DNA from: Rhizobium sullae
GTDB taxonomy: Bacteria > Pseudomonadota > Alphaproteobacteria > Rhizobiales > Rhizobiaceae
Direction: 5' to 3'
DNA: 64,000 nucleotides
Assembly: GCF_025200715.1 (NCBI RefSeq)
Contig: NZ_CP104143.1
Coordinates: 124,001 to 188,000, forward strand
Position numbers and translations under genes: made by a program
Shown: one piece after another, positions 26,293 through 35,438 of the stretch
Layout of the letters: the number at the start of each line of letters is the position of its first letter
Position numbering within the stretch: the stretch's first letter is position 1
The notes under the pieces: model-generated
Databases searched by the model: none
Told to the model about the DNA's origin: nothing
The model's input: the letters and a program-made list of their open reading frames with translations, nothing else

Positions 26293-26349
26293 TCGGACCC
26301 GGTTTTTAGCCGGAGTCTGGTTGCCCTAACGATGACAGGAGATCGCGCC

Positions 26350-27549
26350 ATGGCTCAAGCCGCGCCGCTATATGACACCTATTCTCGCGCCCCTTTGCGG
26401 TTCGAGCGAGGTGAGGGCGTTTGGCTGATCACTGAAGGCGGCGAACGATATCTGGATTTTGGCGCAGGCGTTGCAGTGACTTCCGTCGGCCACGGCAATC
26501 CGCATGTCGTCGAAGCCCTGAAGGCGCAGGCCGACAAGGTTTGGCACCTGTCGAATATCTATGAAATTCCCGGCCAGGAAGCGCTTGCCAAGCGGCTGAC
26601 CGACGTCACCTTCGCCGACAAGGTGTTCTTCACCAATTCCGGCGCCGAGGCGCTGGAATGCGCGATCAAGACCGCGCGCCGCTATCAGTATTCCAACGGT
26701 CATCCCGAGCGCTTCCACATCATCACCTTCGAAGGCGCCTTTCATGGCCGCACGCTGGCGACAATCGCCGCCGGCGGCCAGGAGAAGTATCTCGAGGGCT
26801 TCGGCCCGAAGGCGCCGGGCTTCGATCAGGTTCCCTTCGGCGATATCGAGGCGGTCCGCGCAGCGATCACCGATGCGACCGCCGGCATCCTCGTAGAGCC
26901 GGTGCAGGGCGAGGGCGGGGTCCGTCCGGCGACGAATGAGTTCATGAAGGCGCTCCGCCAGATCTGCGATGAGAAGGGTCTGCTGCTGATCCTCGATGAG
27001 GTCCAGACTGGCGTTGGCCGTACCGGCAAACTCTTTGCTCACGAATGGTCGGGTGTCACGCCGGATATCATGGCGGTAGCGAAGGGTATCGGCGGCGGCT
27101 TCCCGCTCGGCGCCTGCCTGGCGACCGCGGATGCCGCCTCCGGCATGAAGGCCGGCACGCATGGCTCCACCTATGGCGGCAATCCGCTTGCCATGGCGGT
27201 CGGCAGCGCGGTGCTCGACGTCATCCTCGCCGACGGCTTTCTGCAGCATGTCCGCGATGTGGCACTCGTCTTCCGCCAGGGCCTTGCCTCGCTGAAGGAT
27301 CGCTATCCGGATATCATCGAAGATGTGCGCGGCGAAGGCCTGATGCTCGGCATCAAGGCTGCCGTCCCGTCTTCCGAACTGTTGCAGGCCATTCGTGCTG
27401 CTCATCTTCTAGGCATTCCGGCGGGCGATAATGTCATCCGTCTCCTTCCGCCTCTAGTCGTCACGGCGGAGGAAGCCCGCGAGGGCCTTGCCCGCGTCGA
27501 GCGCGCTGCCGAAAGCATTCGCGCGGCAAAAACCAGGAAGACGGCTTGA
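26350..27549 (+). CDS. argD: Acetylornithine aminotransferase
   Basis: PLP-dependent class III aminotransferase, 399 residues, converting N-acetylglutamate semialdehyde to N-acetylornithine in arginine synthesis. Visible motifs are [21 protein letters not shown], the Asp of [14 protein letters not shown] and the PLP Lys in [14 protein letters not shown]. The ATG at 26350 has AGGAGA nine bases upstream and is preferred over the ATG at 26332. argF follows after 40 bp, giving an arginine operon. Confidence 0.96.
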   Translation: MAQAAPLYDTYSRAPLRFERGEGVWLITEGGERYLDFGAGVAVTSVGHGNPHVVEALKAQADKVWHLSNIYEIPGQEALAKRLTDVTFADKVFFTNSGAEALECAIKTARRYQYSNGHPERFHIITFEGAFHGRTLATIAAGGQEKYLEGFGPKAPGFDQVPFGDIEAVRAAITDATAGILVEPVQGEGGVRPATNEFMKALRQICDEKGLLLILDEVQTGVGRTGKLFAHEWSGVTPDIMAVAKGIGGGFPLGACLATADAASGMKAGTHGSTYGGNPLAMAVGSAVLDVILADGFLQHVRDVALVFRQGLASLKDRYPDIIEDVRGEGLMLGIKAAVPSSELLQAIRAAHLLGIPAGDNVIRLLPPLVVTAEEAREGLARVERAAESIRAAKTRKTA

Positions 27550-27589
27550 ACGGATAACGCCCCTCAAGGCGCATACAGGTAAGAACGAC

Positions 27590-28507
27590 ATGGCTTCCCC
27601 CAAACACTTTCTCGATCTCTCGGCGGTAACTGCATCCGATCTCAGAGCCATCATGGATGATGCGATCGTCCGCAAGCAGGCCTTCAAGGCGGGCAAAGGC
27701 GATAAGCCGCTCGCGGGTAAGATGCTGGCGATGATCTTCGAGAAACCCTCTACGCGCACACGCGTTTCCTTCGATGTCGGCATGCGTCAACTCGGTGGCG
27801 AAACGCTTTTCCTCTCCGGCACGGAGATGCAGCTTGGCCGCGCCGAGACGATCGGCGATACGGCCAAGGTGCTCTCGCGCTATGTCGATGCGATCATGGT
27901 CCGCACGACGGAGCACCACCGCATGCTGGAGCTCGCCGAACATGCGACGGTGCCGGTCATCAACGCGCTGACGGACGACACGCATCCCTGCCAGATCATG
28001 GCAGATATCATGACCTTCGAGGAGCATCGCGGTCCGATCAGGGGCAAGACGATTGCCTGGACCGGCGATGGCAACAACGTACTGCACTCGCTGGTCGAAG
28101 GTGCGGCCCGTTTTGGCTATCGCATGAATATGGCTGTGCCTCTTGGTTCCGAGCCCAAGGATCACTATCTCAACTGGGCCCGCAATGAGGGCGCCGAAAT
28201 CATGCTTGGCCATGACGCCGACCGTGCGGTCGAAGGCGCCGATTGTGTGGTAACCGATACCTGGGTCTCCATGAATCAGGAACATCGGGCCCGCGGTCAC
28301 AACGTCTTCCAGCCCTATCAGGTCAATTCGGCTTTGATGGCGAAGGCCGGCAAGGATGCATTGTTCATGCATTGCCTGCCCGCCCATCGCGGCGAGGAAG
28401 TGACGGATGATGTGATCGATGGCCCGCAATCCGTGGTCTTCGATGAGGCGGAGAACCGTCTTCATGCGCAAAAGTCGATTCTTGCATGGTGCCTGGGCGC
28501 GATCTGA
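27590..28507 (+). CDS. argF: Ornithine carbamoyltransferase
   Basis: Cytoplasmic enzyme making citrulline from ornithine and carbamoyl phosphate, 305 residues. The carbamoyl-phosphate loop [12 protein letters not shown], the HPCQ motif ([10 protein letters not shown]), the ornithine-binding segment [11 protein letters not shown] and the [13 protein letters not shown] block are all present. The start at 27590 follows CAGGTAAG. It lies 40 bp after argD and 93 bp before hslO. Confidence 0.97.
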   Translation: MASPKHFLDLSAVTASDLRAIMDDAIVRKQAFKAGKGDKPLAGKMLAMIFEKPSTRTRVSFDVGMRQLGGETLFLSGTEMQLGRAETIGDTAKVLSRYVDAIMVRTTEHHRMLELAEHATVPVINALTDDTHPCQIMADIMTFEEHRGPIRGKTIAWTGDGNNVLHSLVEGAARFGYRMNMAVPLGSEPKDHYLNWARNEGAEIMLGHDADRAVEGADCVVTDTWVSMNQEHRARGHNVFQPYQVNSALMAKAGKDALFMHCLPAHRGEEVTDDVIDGPQSVVFDEAENRLHAQKSILAWCLGAI

Positions 28508-28600
28508 ACCATACTGGGCGCCACGTCTGGCCTGATGGCCTCGTGGCGGCACGGGCGAAAAGACCTCTGGTCTGCCGCCTGGACTACTAGGAGTAAGACC

Positions 28601-29596
28601 ATGGCAGAAATTGCAAGTGCTCTCGGCGAGTTCGATTTCGCTGGCGATGATCACGTAGTCCCATTTCAGGTAGAAGGCCTCGATGTGCGTGGCCGCGCCG
28701 TCCAACTCGGGCCTATGCTGGATGCGATCCTCGCGCGCCATCATTATCCTGCACCCGTCGCCCGGCTGCTTGCTGAAGTTATCGTGCTGACGGTACTTCT
28801 CGGGACGTCCCTCAAGTTCGAAGGCAAATTTACGGTGCAGACAAAAGGCGACGGCCCTGTCGATCTTCTCGTTGCCGATTTCTCGACGCCGCAGAATGTG
28901 CGCGCCTATGCACGCTTCGATCAGGCCTTGCTCGACAAGGCGGTCGCTGCCGGCGAAACCGAGCCGGAACAGCTTCTCGGCAAGGGCGTGCTGGCTTTCA
29001 CGATCGACCAGGGCAAGTTCAGCCAGCCCTATCAGGGCATCGTGGCGCTTGACGGCACCTCGCTCGAAGATATCGCCGGCACCTATTTCCGGCAGTCGGA
29101 GCAAATCCCGACGCGCGTCCGCCTAGCGGCTGCCGAACTGTTCGATCGCGACCAGGCGGGCCAGCCGCGCCACCGCTGGCGGGCGGGCGGGCTCATTGCC
29201 CAATTCTTGCCGGAAGCGCCGGAGCGTATGCGTCAGCCCGACCTCCACGGCGGCGACGGCGATAACGCCGCTCTGGCACACAAGGAAGACGACACCTGGA
29301 CCGAAGCGCGCGCGCTGGTCGACACCATCGATGCGGACGAACTGACGGATCCGCAGGTCGGCATCGAACGCCTGCTCTTCCGCCTCTTTCACGAGCGCGG
29401 AGTGCGTGTTTTCGGTACCCGGGAAGTCATTGATCGCTGCAGTTGCTCGCGCGACAAGATCAAGAACGTGCTGAAGGGCTTTTCTGAGGAAGAGATCGAT
29501 GCCAGTCAGGAGAACGGCGAGATTGCCGTCACTTGCGAGTTCTGCTCCACGACCTATCGTTTTGAAGTCGTGGAAGTCGCATCGGCTGCCGAGTGA
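28601..29596 (+). CDS. hslO: Redox-regulated chaperone Hsp33
   Basis: Cytoplasmic holdase activated by oxidation, 331 residues. The N-terminal domain includes the family block GTSLKFEGKFTVQTKGDGPV. The C-terminal zinc switch has the Cys pairs CSC (DRCSCSRDKI) and CEFC (VTCEFCSTTY). The ATG at 28601 follows TAGGAG; earlier in-frame starts are unsupported. It follows argF and ends exactly where the convergent apaG gene ends. The same argD-argF-hslO order is common in Rhizobiaceae. Confidence 0.96.
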   Translation: MAEIASALGEFDFAGDDHVVPFQVEGLDVRGRAVQLGPMLDAILARHHYPAPVARLLAEVIVLTVLLGTSLKFEGKFTVQTKGDGPVDLLVADFSTPQNVRAYARFDQALLDKAVAAGETEPEQLLGKGVLAFTIDQGKFSQPYQGIVALDGTSLEDIAGTYFRQSEQIPTRVRLAAAELFDRDQAGQPRHRWRAGGLIAQFLPEAPERMRQPDLHGGDGDNAALAHKEDDTWTEARALVDTIDADELTDPQVGIERLLFRLFHERGVRVFGTREVIDRCSCSRDKIKNVLKGFSEEEIDASQENGEIAVTCEFCSTTYRFEVVEVASAAE

Positions 29597-29989
29597 TCAG
29601 TTCAGCACTCTGAGCAGCCCGGGGGAGTCCAGCGAGAAGGCGGGTATTTCGACATCGAAAAGCTCGCCGTCATCCGTTTCCATCTGGTAATGGCCGAACA
29701 TGAGGCCGGAGGGCGTATCGAGCGGACAGCCGGATGAGTATTCGTAGGTATCGCCGGGTTCCAGCCGGGGCTGCTCGCCCACGACGCCCGGGCCACTCAC
29801 TTCGTCCACGATGCCGCTCTGATCGGTGATGTTCCAGTAGCGATTGATGAGCCGCACGGTCAGGTCCGATTTATTGCTGATAACGATCCGGTAGCCCCAG
29901 ACATAGCGATCGTCGTCCGGATCGGATTGCTCCTCCAGATAAAAGGGCTCGACGACGACTTCGATATCTCGTGTGAGGGCGCGGTACAT
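29597..29989 (-). CDS. apaG: ApaG-domain protein
   Basis: Small fibronectin-III-like beta protein, 130 residues, typical of ApaG. The conserved C-terminal block [24 protein letters not shown] and the [10 protein letters not shown] segment are clear. Its role in bacteria is unsettled, although the family is linked to Co2+ resistance and Ap4A metabolism. Its stop abuts that of hslO on the other strand. The 220 bp upstream, to 30211, hold no gene I can see, only a GC-rich inverted repeat near 30171-30196 that may end metZ transcription. Confidence 0.94.
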   Translation of the reverse strand: MYRALTRDIEVVVEPFYLEEQSDPDDDRYVWGYRIVISNKSDLTVRLINRYWNITDQSGIVDEVSGPGVVGEQPRLEPGDTYEYSSGCPLDTPSGLMFGHYQMETDDGELFDVEIPAFSLDSPGLLRVLN

Positions 29990-30211
29990 GCCTTACACCA
30001 TAGCCAAGATATGTTACCCGTATCTTATGCAGCGCTCGATCCGTCAAGAAACGGCACATGCATCATCCTTCAAACAGCGTGATTACACGTCGTTTCGAAC
30101 ATTAATCCTAATTATCAAAGTTCATTTCCGCATTGAAGCAAGACTCTTGCGCTATTTATTAGGTGGAGCATCCGGCCGGGCCGGCAAGGTCCGGCCGTCG
30201 CTATTGCAAGT

Positions 30212-31396
30212 TCAGGACCTAACCTTTGAAAGAGCCTGAGCGAAATCTTCGATCAGGTCTTCTGCATCCTCGATGCCGAGCGAAAGGCGAACCGTGCCGG
30301 CGGAAATGCCGAGTTCCGCGCGCGCTTCGTCGGTCAGGTTCTTGTGCGTCGTGGTTGCCGGATGGGTGATCAGGCTCTTGGAATCGCCGAGATTGTTTGA
30401 GATTTTGATGATATCGAGCGCATTTTGCAACGCGAAGGCGGCTTCCTTCCCGCCCTTCAACTCGAATGCGACGAGCGTGGAGCCGCCGGACATCTGCTTG
30501 GCGATGATGTCGGCCTGGGGATGGTCCTTGCGCCCCGGATAGATCACGTTTGCCACCTGCCTCTGCTCGGCGAGGAAGTCGGCGATCCTGGCCGCACTTG
30601 CCGTCTGCTGCTTGACGCGCAGTGGTAGCGTTTCGATCCCCTTCAGAAGCGTCCAGGCATTGAATGGCGACATCGCCGGACCTGTATGGCGGAAGTAGTC
30701 GTGCAGGTTTTCGTCGATCCATTCCTTGTCGGAAAGCACGACGCCGCCGAGGCAGCGGCCCTGGCCGTCGATATGCTTGGTCGCGGAATAGACGACGATA
30801 TGGGCGCCGAGTTCCAGAGGCTTCTGGAAGAGCGGCGTCGCAAAGACGTTGTCGACGACCACCTTGGCGCCGACCTGATTCGCGAGCTTGGCAACACCTG
30901 CGATATCGATCACTTCCAGCGTCGGGTTCGTCGGGCTTTCAAGGAAGAAGACCTTCGTCGCCGGACGGATCGCCTTTTCCCAGTTTTCGAGGTAGCGGCC
31001 GTCGATGAGCGTGCATTCGATACCGTATTTCGGCGCCAGCGTTTCGACAACCCACCGGCAGGAGCCGAAGAGCGCACGGGCGGCAACAATATGGTCGCCG
31101 GCCTTCAATTGGCAGAGGATCGCCGCGGTGACGGCAGCCATGCCAGAAGCGGTGGCGCGGGCGTCTTCGGCGCCTTCGAGCGCACACATCCGCTTTTCGA
31201 ACATGTCGTTGGTCGGGCTTCCGTAGCGGGCATAGATAAAGCCGTCCGTCTCGCCCTTGAAGCGGGCTTCAGCCGCTTCCGACGTATCATAGACGAAACC
31301 CTGCGTCAGGAAGATCGCTTCCGAAGTCTCGCCATATTGCGAGCGCAGAGTTCCGCCGTGAACGAGTTGAGTTGCCGGGCGCCAAGTCTTGCTCAT
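30212..31396 (-). CDS. metZ: O-succinylhomoserine sulfhydrylase
   Basis: PLP enzyme of the Cys/Met metabolism family, 394 residues from the ATG at 31396, making homocysteine directly from O-succinylhomoserine (or O-acetylhomoserine) and sulfide. Motifs are TQGFVYDTSEAAEARF, YARYGSPTNDMFE and the PLP Lys in YSATKHIDGQGR. An upstream start at 31471 would lie inside the riboswitch expression platform and is rejected. Expression is almost certainly controlled by the SAM-II riboswitch in its leader, so high S-adenosylmethionine lowers synthesis. Confidence 0.95.
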   Translation of the reverse strand: MSKTWRPATQLVHGGTLRSQYGETSEAIFLTQGFVYDTSEAAEARFKGETDGFIYARYGSPTNDMFEKRMCALEGAEDARATASGMAAVTAAILCQLKAGDHIVAARALFGSCRWVVETLAPKYGIECTLIDGRYLENWEKAIRPATKVFFLESPTNPTLEVIDIAGVAKLANQVGAKVVVDNVFATPLFQKPLELGAHIVVYSATKHIDGQGRCLGGVVLSDKEWIDENLHDYFRHTGPAMSPFNAWTLLKGIETLPLRVKQQTASAARIADFLAEQRQVANVIYPGRKDHPQADIIAKQMSGGSTLVAFELKGGKEAAFALQNALDIIKISNNLGDSKSLITHPATTTHKNLTDEARAELGISAGTVRLSLGIEDAEDLIEDFAQALSKVRS

Positions 31397-31418
31397 GCCA
31401 TCACCACCTTCAAACAAC

Positions 31419-31449
31419 AAAAAAACCGGCCGCAAAAGCAGACCGGTTT
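31419..31449 (-). terminator. Putative riboswitch-controlled terminator before metZ
   Basis: On the minus strand AAACCGG and CCGGTTT can pair across a loop of about 14 bases and are followed by a T run (CCGGTTTTTTT). The upstream arm overlaps the 3' arm of an alternative hairpin at 31441-31460 (GACCGG with CCGGTC). The two structures are mutually exclusive, which suggests a switch. Confidence 0.6.
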
Positions 31450-31460
31450 CATACCCGGTC

Positions 31461-31514
31461 TTTTTAGCCACTTCTTTAACGTGGCTGCAAGCCGACCGGC
31501 CAAATCACCACGGG
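31461..31514 (-). promoter_or_regulatory. SAM-II riboswitch upstream of metZ
   Basis: The minus strand carries the SAM-II aptamer core: CGTGGTGATTTG, then GGCTTGCAGCCACGTTAAA, then GAAGTGGCTAAA. The CGTGG/CCACG P1 stem and the downstream pseudoknot strands are in the right order and spacing. SAM-II is an alphaproteobacterial riboswitch found before met genes and turns expression off when SAM binds. It lies about 65-120 bases before the metZ start. Confidence 0.93.
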
Positions 31515-31597
31515 ATAAAGCTGCAATACTGCTGTTAGCTTCTTGCGTCAATTCCTTGAGTTTGGTTTTGTCGGAAGCGAATTATGGATGGAGCATG

Positions 31598-32689
31598 ATG
31601 GCTCGCGAAACTGGAATCTTGGCCGATCGCGCAATAGCCGCGTTGTTTGAAACCGGCCGCCTCACGACGGAGCGGGAACTGGACCGCGATCAGATCCAGC
31701 CGGCCAGCCTGGACCTGCGCCTGGGCGCCAAGGCGTTCCGCGTTAGGGCAAGTTTCATGCCGGGTCCATCGCATCTCGTTGCCGATAAGCTCGACCGGCT
31801 GAGCCTGCATGTCATCGACCTCTCCGAAGGTGCCGTGCTCGAAACGGGTTGCGTCTATATCGTGCCTCTGATGGAGCGGCTCGATCTTCCGGCTGAAATG
31901 TCTGCCTCGGCCAATCCGAAAAGCTCGACCGGCCGCCTCGACATCTTCACCCGCGTCATTACCGACTACGCGCAGGAATTCGACAAGATTCCTGCCGGTT
32001 ATTCCGGCCCGCTCTATCTGGAAATCAGCCCGCGCACGTTCCCCGTCGTCGTACGCCGCGGCTCGCGCCTTTCGCAGATACGCTTCCGTGTCGGGCATTC
32101 CATTCTCGGCGAGCCGGAACTGCAGGCGCTGCATGATGCGGAAACGCTGGTCGCAAGCGCCAAGCCCAACGTTTCCGGCGGCGGCATTGCGCTCTCGATC
32201 GACCTGGCTGGCGACAAGGAGGGCTTGATCGGCTATCGCGGCAAGCATCACACGGCCGTCGTGGATGTCGACAAGAAGGCCGAGCACGATATCTTCGATT
32301 TCTGGGAGCCGCTTTACAGTCGCGGCAGCAACGAGCTGATCCTCGACCCGGATGAGTTCTATATCCTCGTTTCGCGCGAGGCCGTGCACGTTCCGCCGCA
32401 CTATGCCGCCGAAATGACGCCCTTCGATCCGCTCGTCGGCGAGTTTCGCGTGCATTACGCCGGCTTCTTCGATCCGGGCTTCGGTCACGCGCCCGCCGGC
32501 GGTATGGGCAGCCGCGCCGTCCTCGAGGTCCGCAGCCACGAAGTGCCCTTCATCCTCGAGGACGGCCAGATCGTCGGCCGCCTGGTTTACGAGCACATGC
32601 TGGAAAAGCCCGAAAGCCTCTATGGCACCGGCCTTGGATCGAATTATCAGGCTCAGGGCCTGAAGCTCTCCAAACATTTCCGCATCTGA
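31598..32689 (+). CDS. dcd: 2'-deoxycytidine 5'-triphosphate deaminase, long alphaproteobacterial form
   Basis: Enzyme of 363 residues that makes dUTP from dCTP for thymidylate synthesis. It begins ARETGILADRAIAALFE and has QIQPASLDLRLGAKAFRV near the N-terminus. The dUTPase-like core includes NPKSSTGRLDIFTRVI and the second-half ARETVHVPP-like strand region. At about 360 residues it is twice the length of enterobacterial Dcd and looks like two dUTPase-fold units, the form usual in Rhizobiales. The second of two adjacent ATGs is better spaced from GGATGGAG. Divergent from metZ. Confidence 0.92.
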   Translation: MARETGILADRAIAALFETGRLTTERELDRDQIQPASLDLRLGAKAFRVRASFMPGPSHLVADKLDRLSLHVIDLSEGAVLETGCVYIVPLMERLDLPAEMSASANPKSSTGRLDIFTRVITDYAQEFDKIPAGYSGPLYLEISPRTFPVVVRRGSRLSQIRFRVGHSILGEPELQALHDAETLVASAKPNVSGGGIALSIDLAGDKEGLIGYRGKHHTAVVDVDKKAEHDIFDFWEPLYSRGSNELILDPDEFYILVSREAVHVPPHYAAEMTPFDPLVGEFRVHYAGFFDPGFGHAPAGGMGSRAVLEVRSHEVPFILEDGQIVGRLVYEHMLEKPESLYGTGLGSNYQAQGLKLSKHFRI

Positions 32690-32734
32690 GATGCCTTGAC
32701 ACCGCCATCCATCTGTTGGAAGGCTTCCGTCATT

Positions 32735-32808
32735 GCGGGTGTAGCTCAATGGTAGAGCAGCAGCTTCCCAAGCTGAATACGAGGGTTCGATTCCCTTCAC
32801 CCGCTCCA
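32735..32808 (+). tRNA. tRNA-Gly, anticodon CCC
   Basis: Acceptor GCGGGTG pairs with CACCCGC before TCCA. D arm GCTC/GAGC, anticodon stem GCAGC/GCTGA (last pair weak) around loop TTCCCAA (anticodon CCC), and T loop TTCGATT are all visible. Length is 74 bases with CCA encoded. An IS481-like element begins about 22 bp after its 3' end. Confidence 0.96.
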
Positions 32809-32830
32809 GCTAGCCGATGTGTCCGACCCG

Positions 32831-34108
32831 GAGACATCGGTAACAGATCGTACCTAAGACATGGGTGACAACCTCGTGCCGAACGGGTTGTCGATGGTTT
32901 GCAAGGTCCTCTGCTCCAGGTCGATATATCCCAGATCATACTGCATGAAGCTGACGAGCCAAATACCGTCGTCGACTTCCTTGAGTCCCAGTTTCTGTCC
33001 TGCCAGCACGGTCGAGATGTTGACCTTCTTGCGGTAGATGCAGATGCGGCCGCAATTGGTCACCAGCGCATCGCGATCGTGGAAGGGGTAGTCGATCTCC
33101 GGCAGGCCCTGATAGGGGCGTGACGAAGCGACGTAGAGATCTGCCGGCACCTTCATGTTGAGCGCCTCGTGCGGCCGCTCCTGATTGAATTCGCTGACGA
33201 AAGCGTCGAAGCGGGCCTGCTGCTGGAGGATGTTTTTGCCCGGTGGTCTGGTCGCCTCTTTCTTCAGCGTCAGGTGCATGCGCTCATGCCGGCCGTTTTC
33301 TTGGGGACGGCCCGGCCTGATGCGCTCCAGCGTGATCCCGAGCCTCAGCCACCACACCGACAGCTTCGACAGATTGTAGAGCCCGTTGGGGCTGGCGAAC
33401 GGCAAGCCGTTGTCGCTGCGGATCGCCGTCGGCAGGCCGCATTCGGTAAACAGCCGCCGGAACGCGTCGAAGACAGCCCGTTCTCGTGTCGATTCAAAGG
33501 CTTCGCAGGCGAGAAGATAACGTGACGCCTGGTCGGTGACCGTCAGCGGGTAACAGTATCGGCCATCGCCGAGCTTGAACTCGCCCTTGAAGTCGGCACA
33601 CCACAGATCGTTCGGCAGTAATGCCTGTGACAAGGCTGTCCCTTCGGCTCGATGTCGTTGCCGCTTGCGGGCATGGGCGACCAGACCATGTCGATCGAGA
33701 ACGGCATGCACCGTACTCTTCGACGGCACGCGCACATCGCCGGCCAGGCGCTTCACCAAAAGCTCCCTGATCTTCCTGGCACCCCAATGCGGCTTGCTCT
33801 TCTTGCACGAGACGATCATCGCCTCGACCGGCTCAGGCAGCTGGTTGGCATAACGCACCGGCCGTCGAGACCGATCCGTCAGTGCCTCCAGGCCGTCGTC
33901 CTTATAGCGATTGAAGATTTTGTAGCCGGTCTTGCGCGAGATGCCGAATGCACGGCACACATCGCTCATGCCTTCGCCCTCTAATAGCCGGGCGACAAAT
34001 CGTAGACGTTCCTCCATCACCGAAGTCTCTTTCCACGGCATCAACACCTCCCGCCAAAAAGCGAAAAGTGTCACCCATGTCTCCGGTACAAAACGTCACC
34101 TATCTCTC
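32831..34108 (-). mobile_element. IS481-family insertion sequence
   Basis: An element of about 1.28 kb bounded by imperfect inverted repeats of about 40 bp. The innermost 16 bases, GACATGGGTGACA plus flanks, match almost exactly at both ends (32859-32871 region and 34067-34085 region on the opposite strand). The outer ends read GAGACATCGG and GAGAGATAGG. I could not find a convincing target duplication, so the outermost bases are approximate. It encodes one transposase. Confidence 0.8.
32854..34041 (-). CDS. IS481-family transposase
   Basis: Intact DDE transposase of 395 residues from the ATG at 34041, which follows GGGAGGTG. Residues 1-65 are a helix-turn-helix (VCRAFGISRKTGYKIFNRY). The rve catalytic core has Asp in WCADFKGEF, Asp in IRSDNGLPF and Glu in RPQENGRHERMH. 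A single uninterrupted frame, with no programmed frameshift, separates it from IS3-type elements. No internal stop is present, so it may still be active. Confidence 0.93.
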   Translation of the reverse strand: MPWKETSVMEERLRFVARLLEGEGMSDVCRAFGISRKTGYKIFNRYKDDGLEALTDRSRRPVRYANQLPEPVEAMIVSCKKSKPHWGARKIRELLVKRLAGDVRVPSKSTVHAVLDRHGLVAHARKRQRHRAEGTALSQALLPNDLWCADFKGEFKLGDGRYCYPLTVTDQASRYLLACEAFESTRERAVFDAFRRLFTECGLPTAIRSDNGLPFASPNGLYNLSKLSVWWLRLGITLERIRPGRPQENGRHERMHLTLKKEATRPPGKNILQQQARFDAFVSEFNQERPHEALNMKVPADLYVASSRPYQGLPEIDYPFHDRDALVTNCGRICIYRKKVNISTVLAGQKLGLKEVDDGIWLVSFMQYDLGYIDLEQRTLQTIDNPFGTRLSPMS

Positions 34109-34125
34109 ATATGTGGACGGCCCCC

Positions 34126-34376
34126 TCCCTGCAAGAACTCCTATGATGATTTGATCGAGATCGCTTGCGTTCATATGTCCGGCCTGTTGTTGCGCTCGCA
34201 CATGAACGCTGGCCAAGATGGGTTCCGCGACGTGAGTTCCAAACAGGTCGGCGACCTTCAACGGCCACTGAGAGATACGGAGTGTCCCACGTCTCGGATC
34301 GATCGATCACACCATCTGCTCGTTCCTTGCAAGTTCACGCATCAGATCGGCACGGCAGCATCTGTAACCTGCTAAC
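34126..34376 (-). ncRNA. Candidate guide (bridge/seek) RNA region of the IS1111-type element
   Basis: A gene-free stretch of 250 bp between the transposase stop and the element end. IS1111-group elements encode a structured guide RNA downstream of the recombinase gene, and this is the only non-coding stretch long enough here. Several inverted-repeat segments are visible, for example around 34262-34320. I could not fold it or locate guide loops, so the boundaries are those of the gap, not of a transcript. Confidence 0.4.
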
Positions 34377-35438
34377 CTAGACCTGACTGATCTCTCTATG
34401 CTGCGCAGGCCAGAGCCGGTCGCGAGCATTACCTTTGTAGTCCTCGCCGGTCACCATTATCTTCCAGGCGATCCGGGCGATCTTGTTGGCCAGCGCGACA
34501 GCCACGAGCTTGGGTGGCTTGCGCTTGAGCAACTCGATGAGCCAAGGCGAAGTGCTCTTTCCACGTCCCGCTCTTACCTGTTGAAGCCGCGAGGTCGCAC
34601 CCACGACCAATGTCTTGCGCAAGGTCTCATCGCCGGCCCTCGTAATGACACCGAGCCTGACTTTGCCCGCAGTCGAATGGTCTCTGGGCGTTAGGCCCAT
34701 CCAGGCGGCAAACTGCCTTCCGGATGTAAACTGTTCCGGGGCCGGAGCTTTCATCGCCAGCAAGACCGCGCCGATCGGTCCGACACCAGGGATCTTTGCA
34801 AGACGGCGACAACATTCATTGTTGCGATACCAGGCCATCAGTTTTGCCTCCACCTCTTTCAGGCGATCCCCCAACTGCGCAAATTCCTCAGCGAGAGACG
34901 TAAACAGCTCACGCGCCACAGCCGGAACGCTTTCATCAATCATGATGCGTTCCAGAAGGAGCGGAATATGAGACATGCCTTTGGCCGCCGTCAGCCCGAA
35001 CTCAGCTGCATAGCCACGAATTGTATTGGCAAGCTGCGTCTGTGCGGCGACAGCGCGCTCGCGCATGCCCACCAGCATCAGCGCGGCTTGCTGATCCGCA
35101 CTCTTCACCGGAACGAACCGCATCGTCGGACGGCTCATCGCCTCGCATAGCGCTTCGGCATCGGCCGCATCATTCTTGCCGCGCTTGACGTAGGGCTTCG
35201 CCAGTTGTGGCGCGATCAGCTTGACCTCATGTCCGAGCCCCGTCAGCAACCGGGCCCAGTGATGCGAAGCGCCGCAGGCTTCGATCGCAATCACGGTCGG
35301 TGGGCAATTCGCAAAGAAATCCACCATCTCCTTGCGGCGCATCTTCTTGCGCAAGATCGGTTGCTCGGCGGCGTTTACACCATGCAATTGAAAGACGTGC
35401 TTTGACGTATCCATGCCAATACGGATAATCTGATCCAC
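34377..35438 (-). CDS. IS110/IS1111-family transposase (DEDD recombinase)
   Basis: Intact protein of 353 residues. The N-terminal RuvC-like DEDD domain shows Asp10 (GMDTSKHVF), Glu53 (IAIEACGASHHWA) and Asp90/Asp93 (KNDAADAEAL). The C-terminal Tnp20 domain has the helix-hairpin-helix-like IPGVGPIGAVLL and the GRQFAAWMGLTPRDHST block with the Ser thought to act as nucleophile. It works with an element-encoded guide RNA. No frameshift is seen. Confidence 0.94.
   Translation of the reverse strand: MDQIIRIGMDTSKHVFQLHGVNAAEQPILRKKMRRKEMVDFFANCPPTVIAIEACGASHHWARLLTGLGHEVKLIAPQLAKPYVKRGKNDAADAEALCEAMSRPTMRFVPVKSADQQAALMLVGMRERAVAAQTQLANTIRGYAAEFGLTAAKGMSHIPLLLERIMIDESVPAVARELFTSLAEEFAQLGDRLKEVEAKLMAWYRNNECCRRLAKIPGVGPIGAVLLAMKAPAPEQFTSGRQFAAWMGLTPRDHSTAGKVRLGVITRAGDETLRKTLVVGATSRLQQVRAGRGKSTSPWLIELLKRKPPKLVAVALANKIARIAWKIMVTGEDYKGNARDRLWPAQHREISQV

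Noticed and set aside
27461..29104. Open frame of 547 codons antisense to argF and hslO
   Set aside because: The plus-strand genes have complete family motifs; the antisense frame spans two unrelated genes.
30686..32689. Open frame of 667 codons on the plus strand overlapping metZ
   Set aside because: Only the part from 31598 has dCTP-deaminase homology. The upstream part is antisense to metZ and its riboswitch, with no ribosome-binding site.
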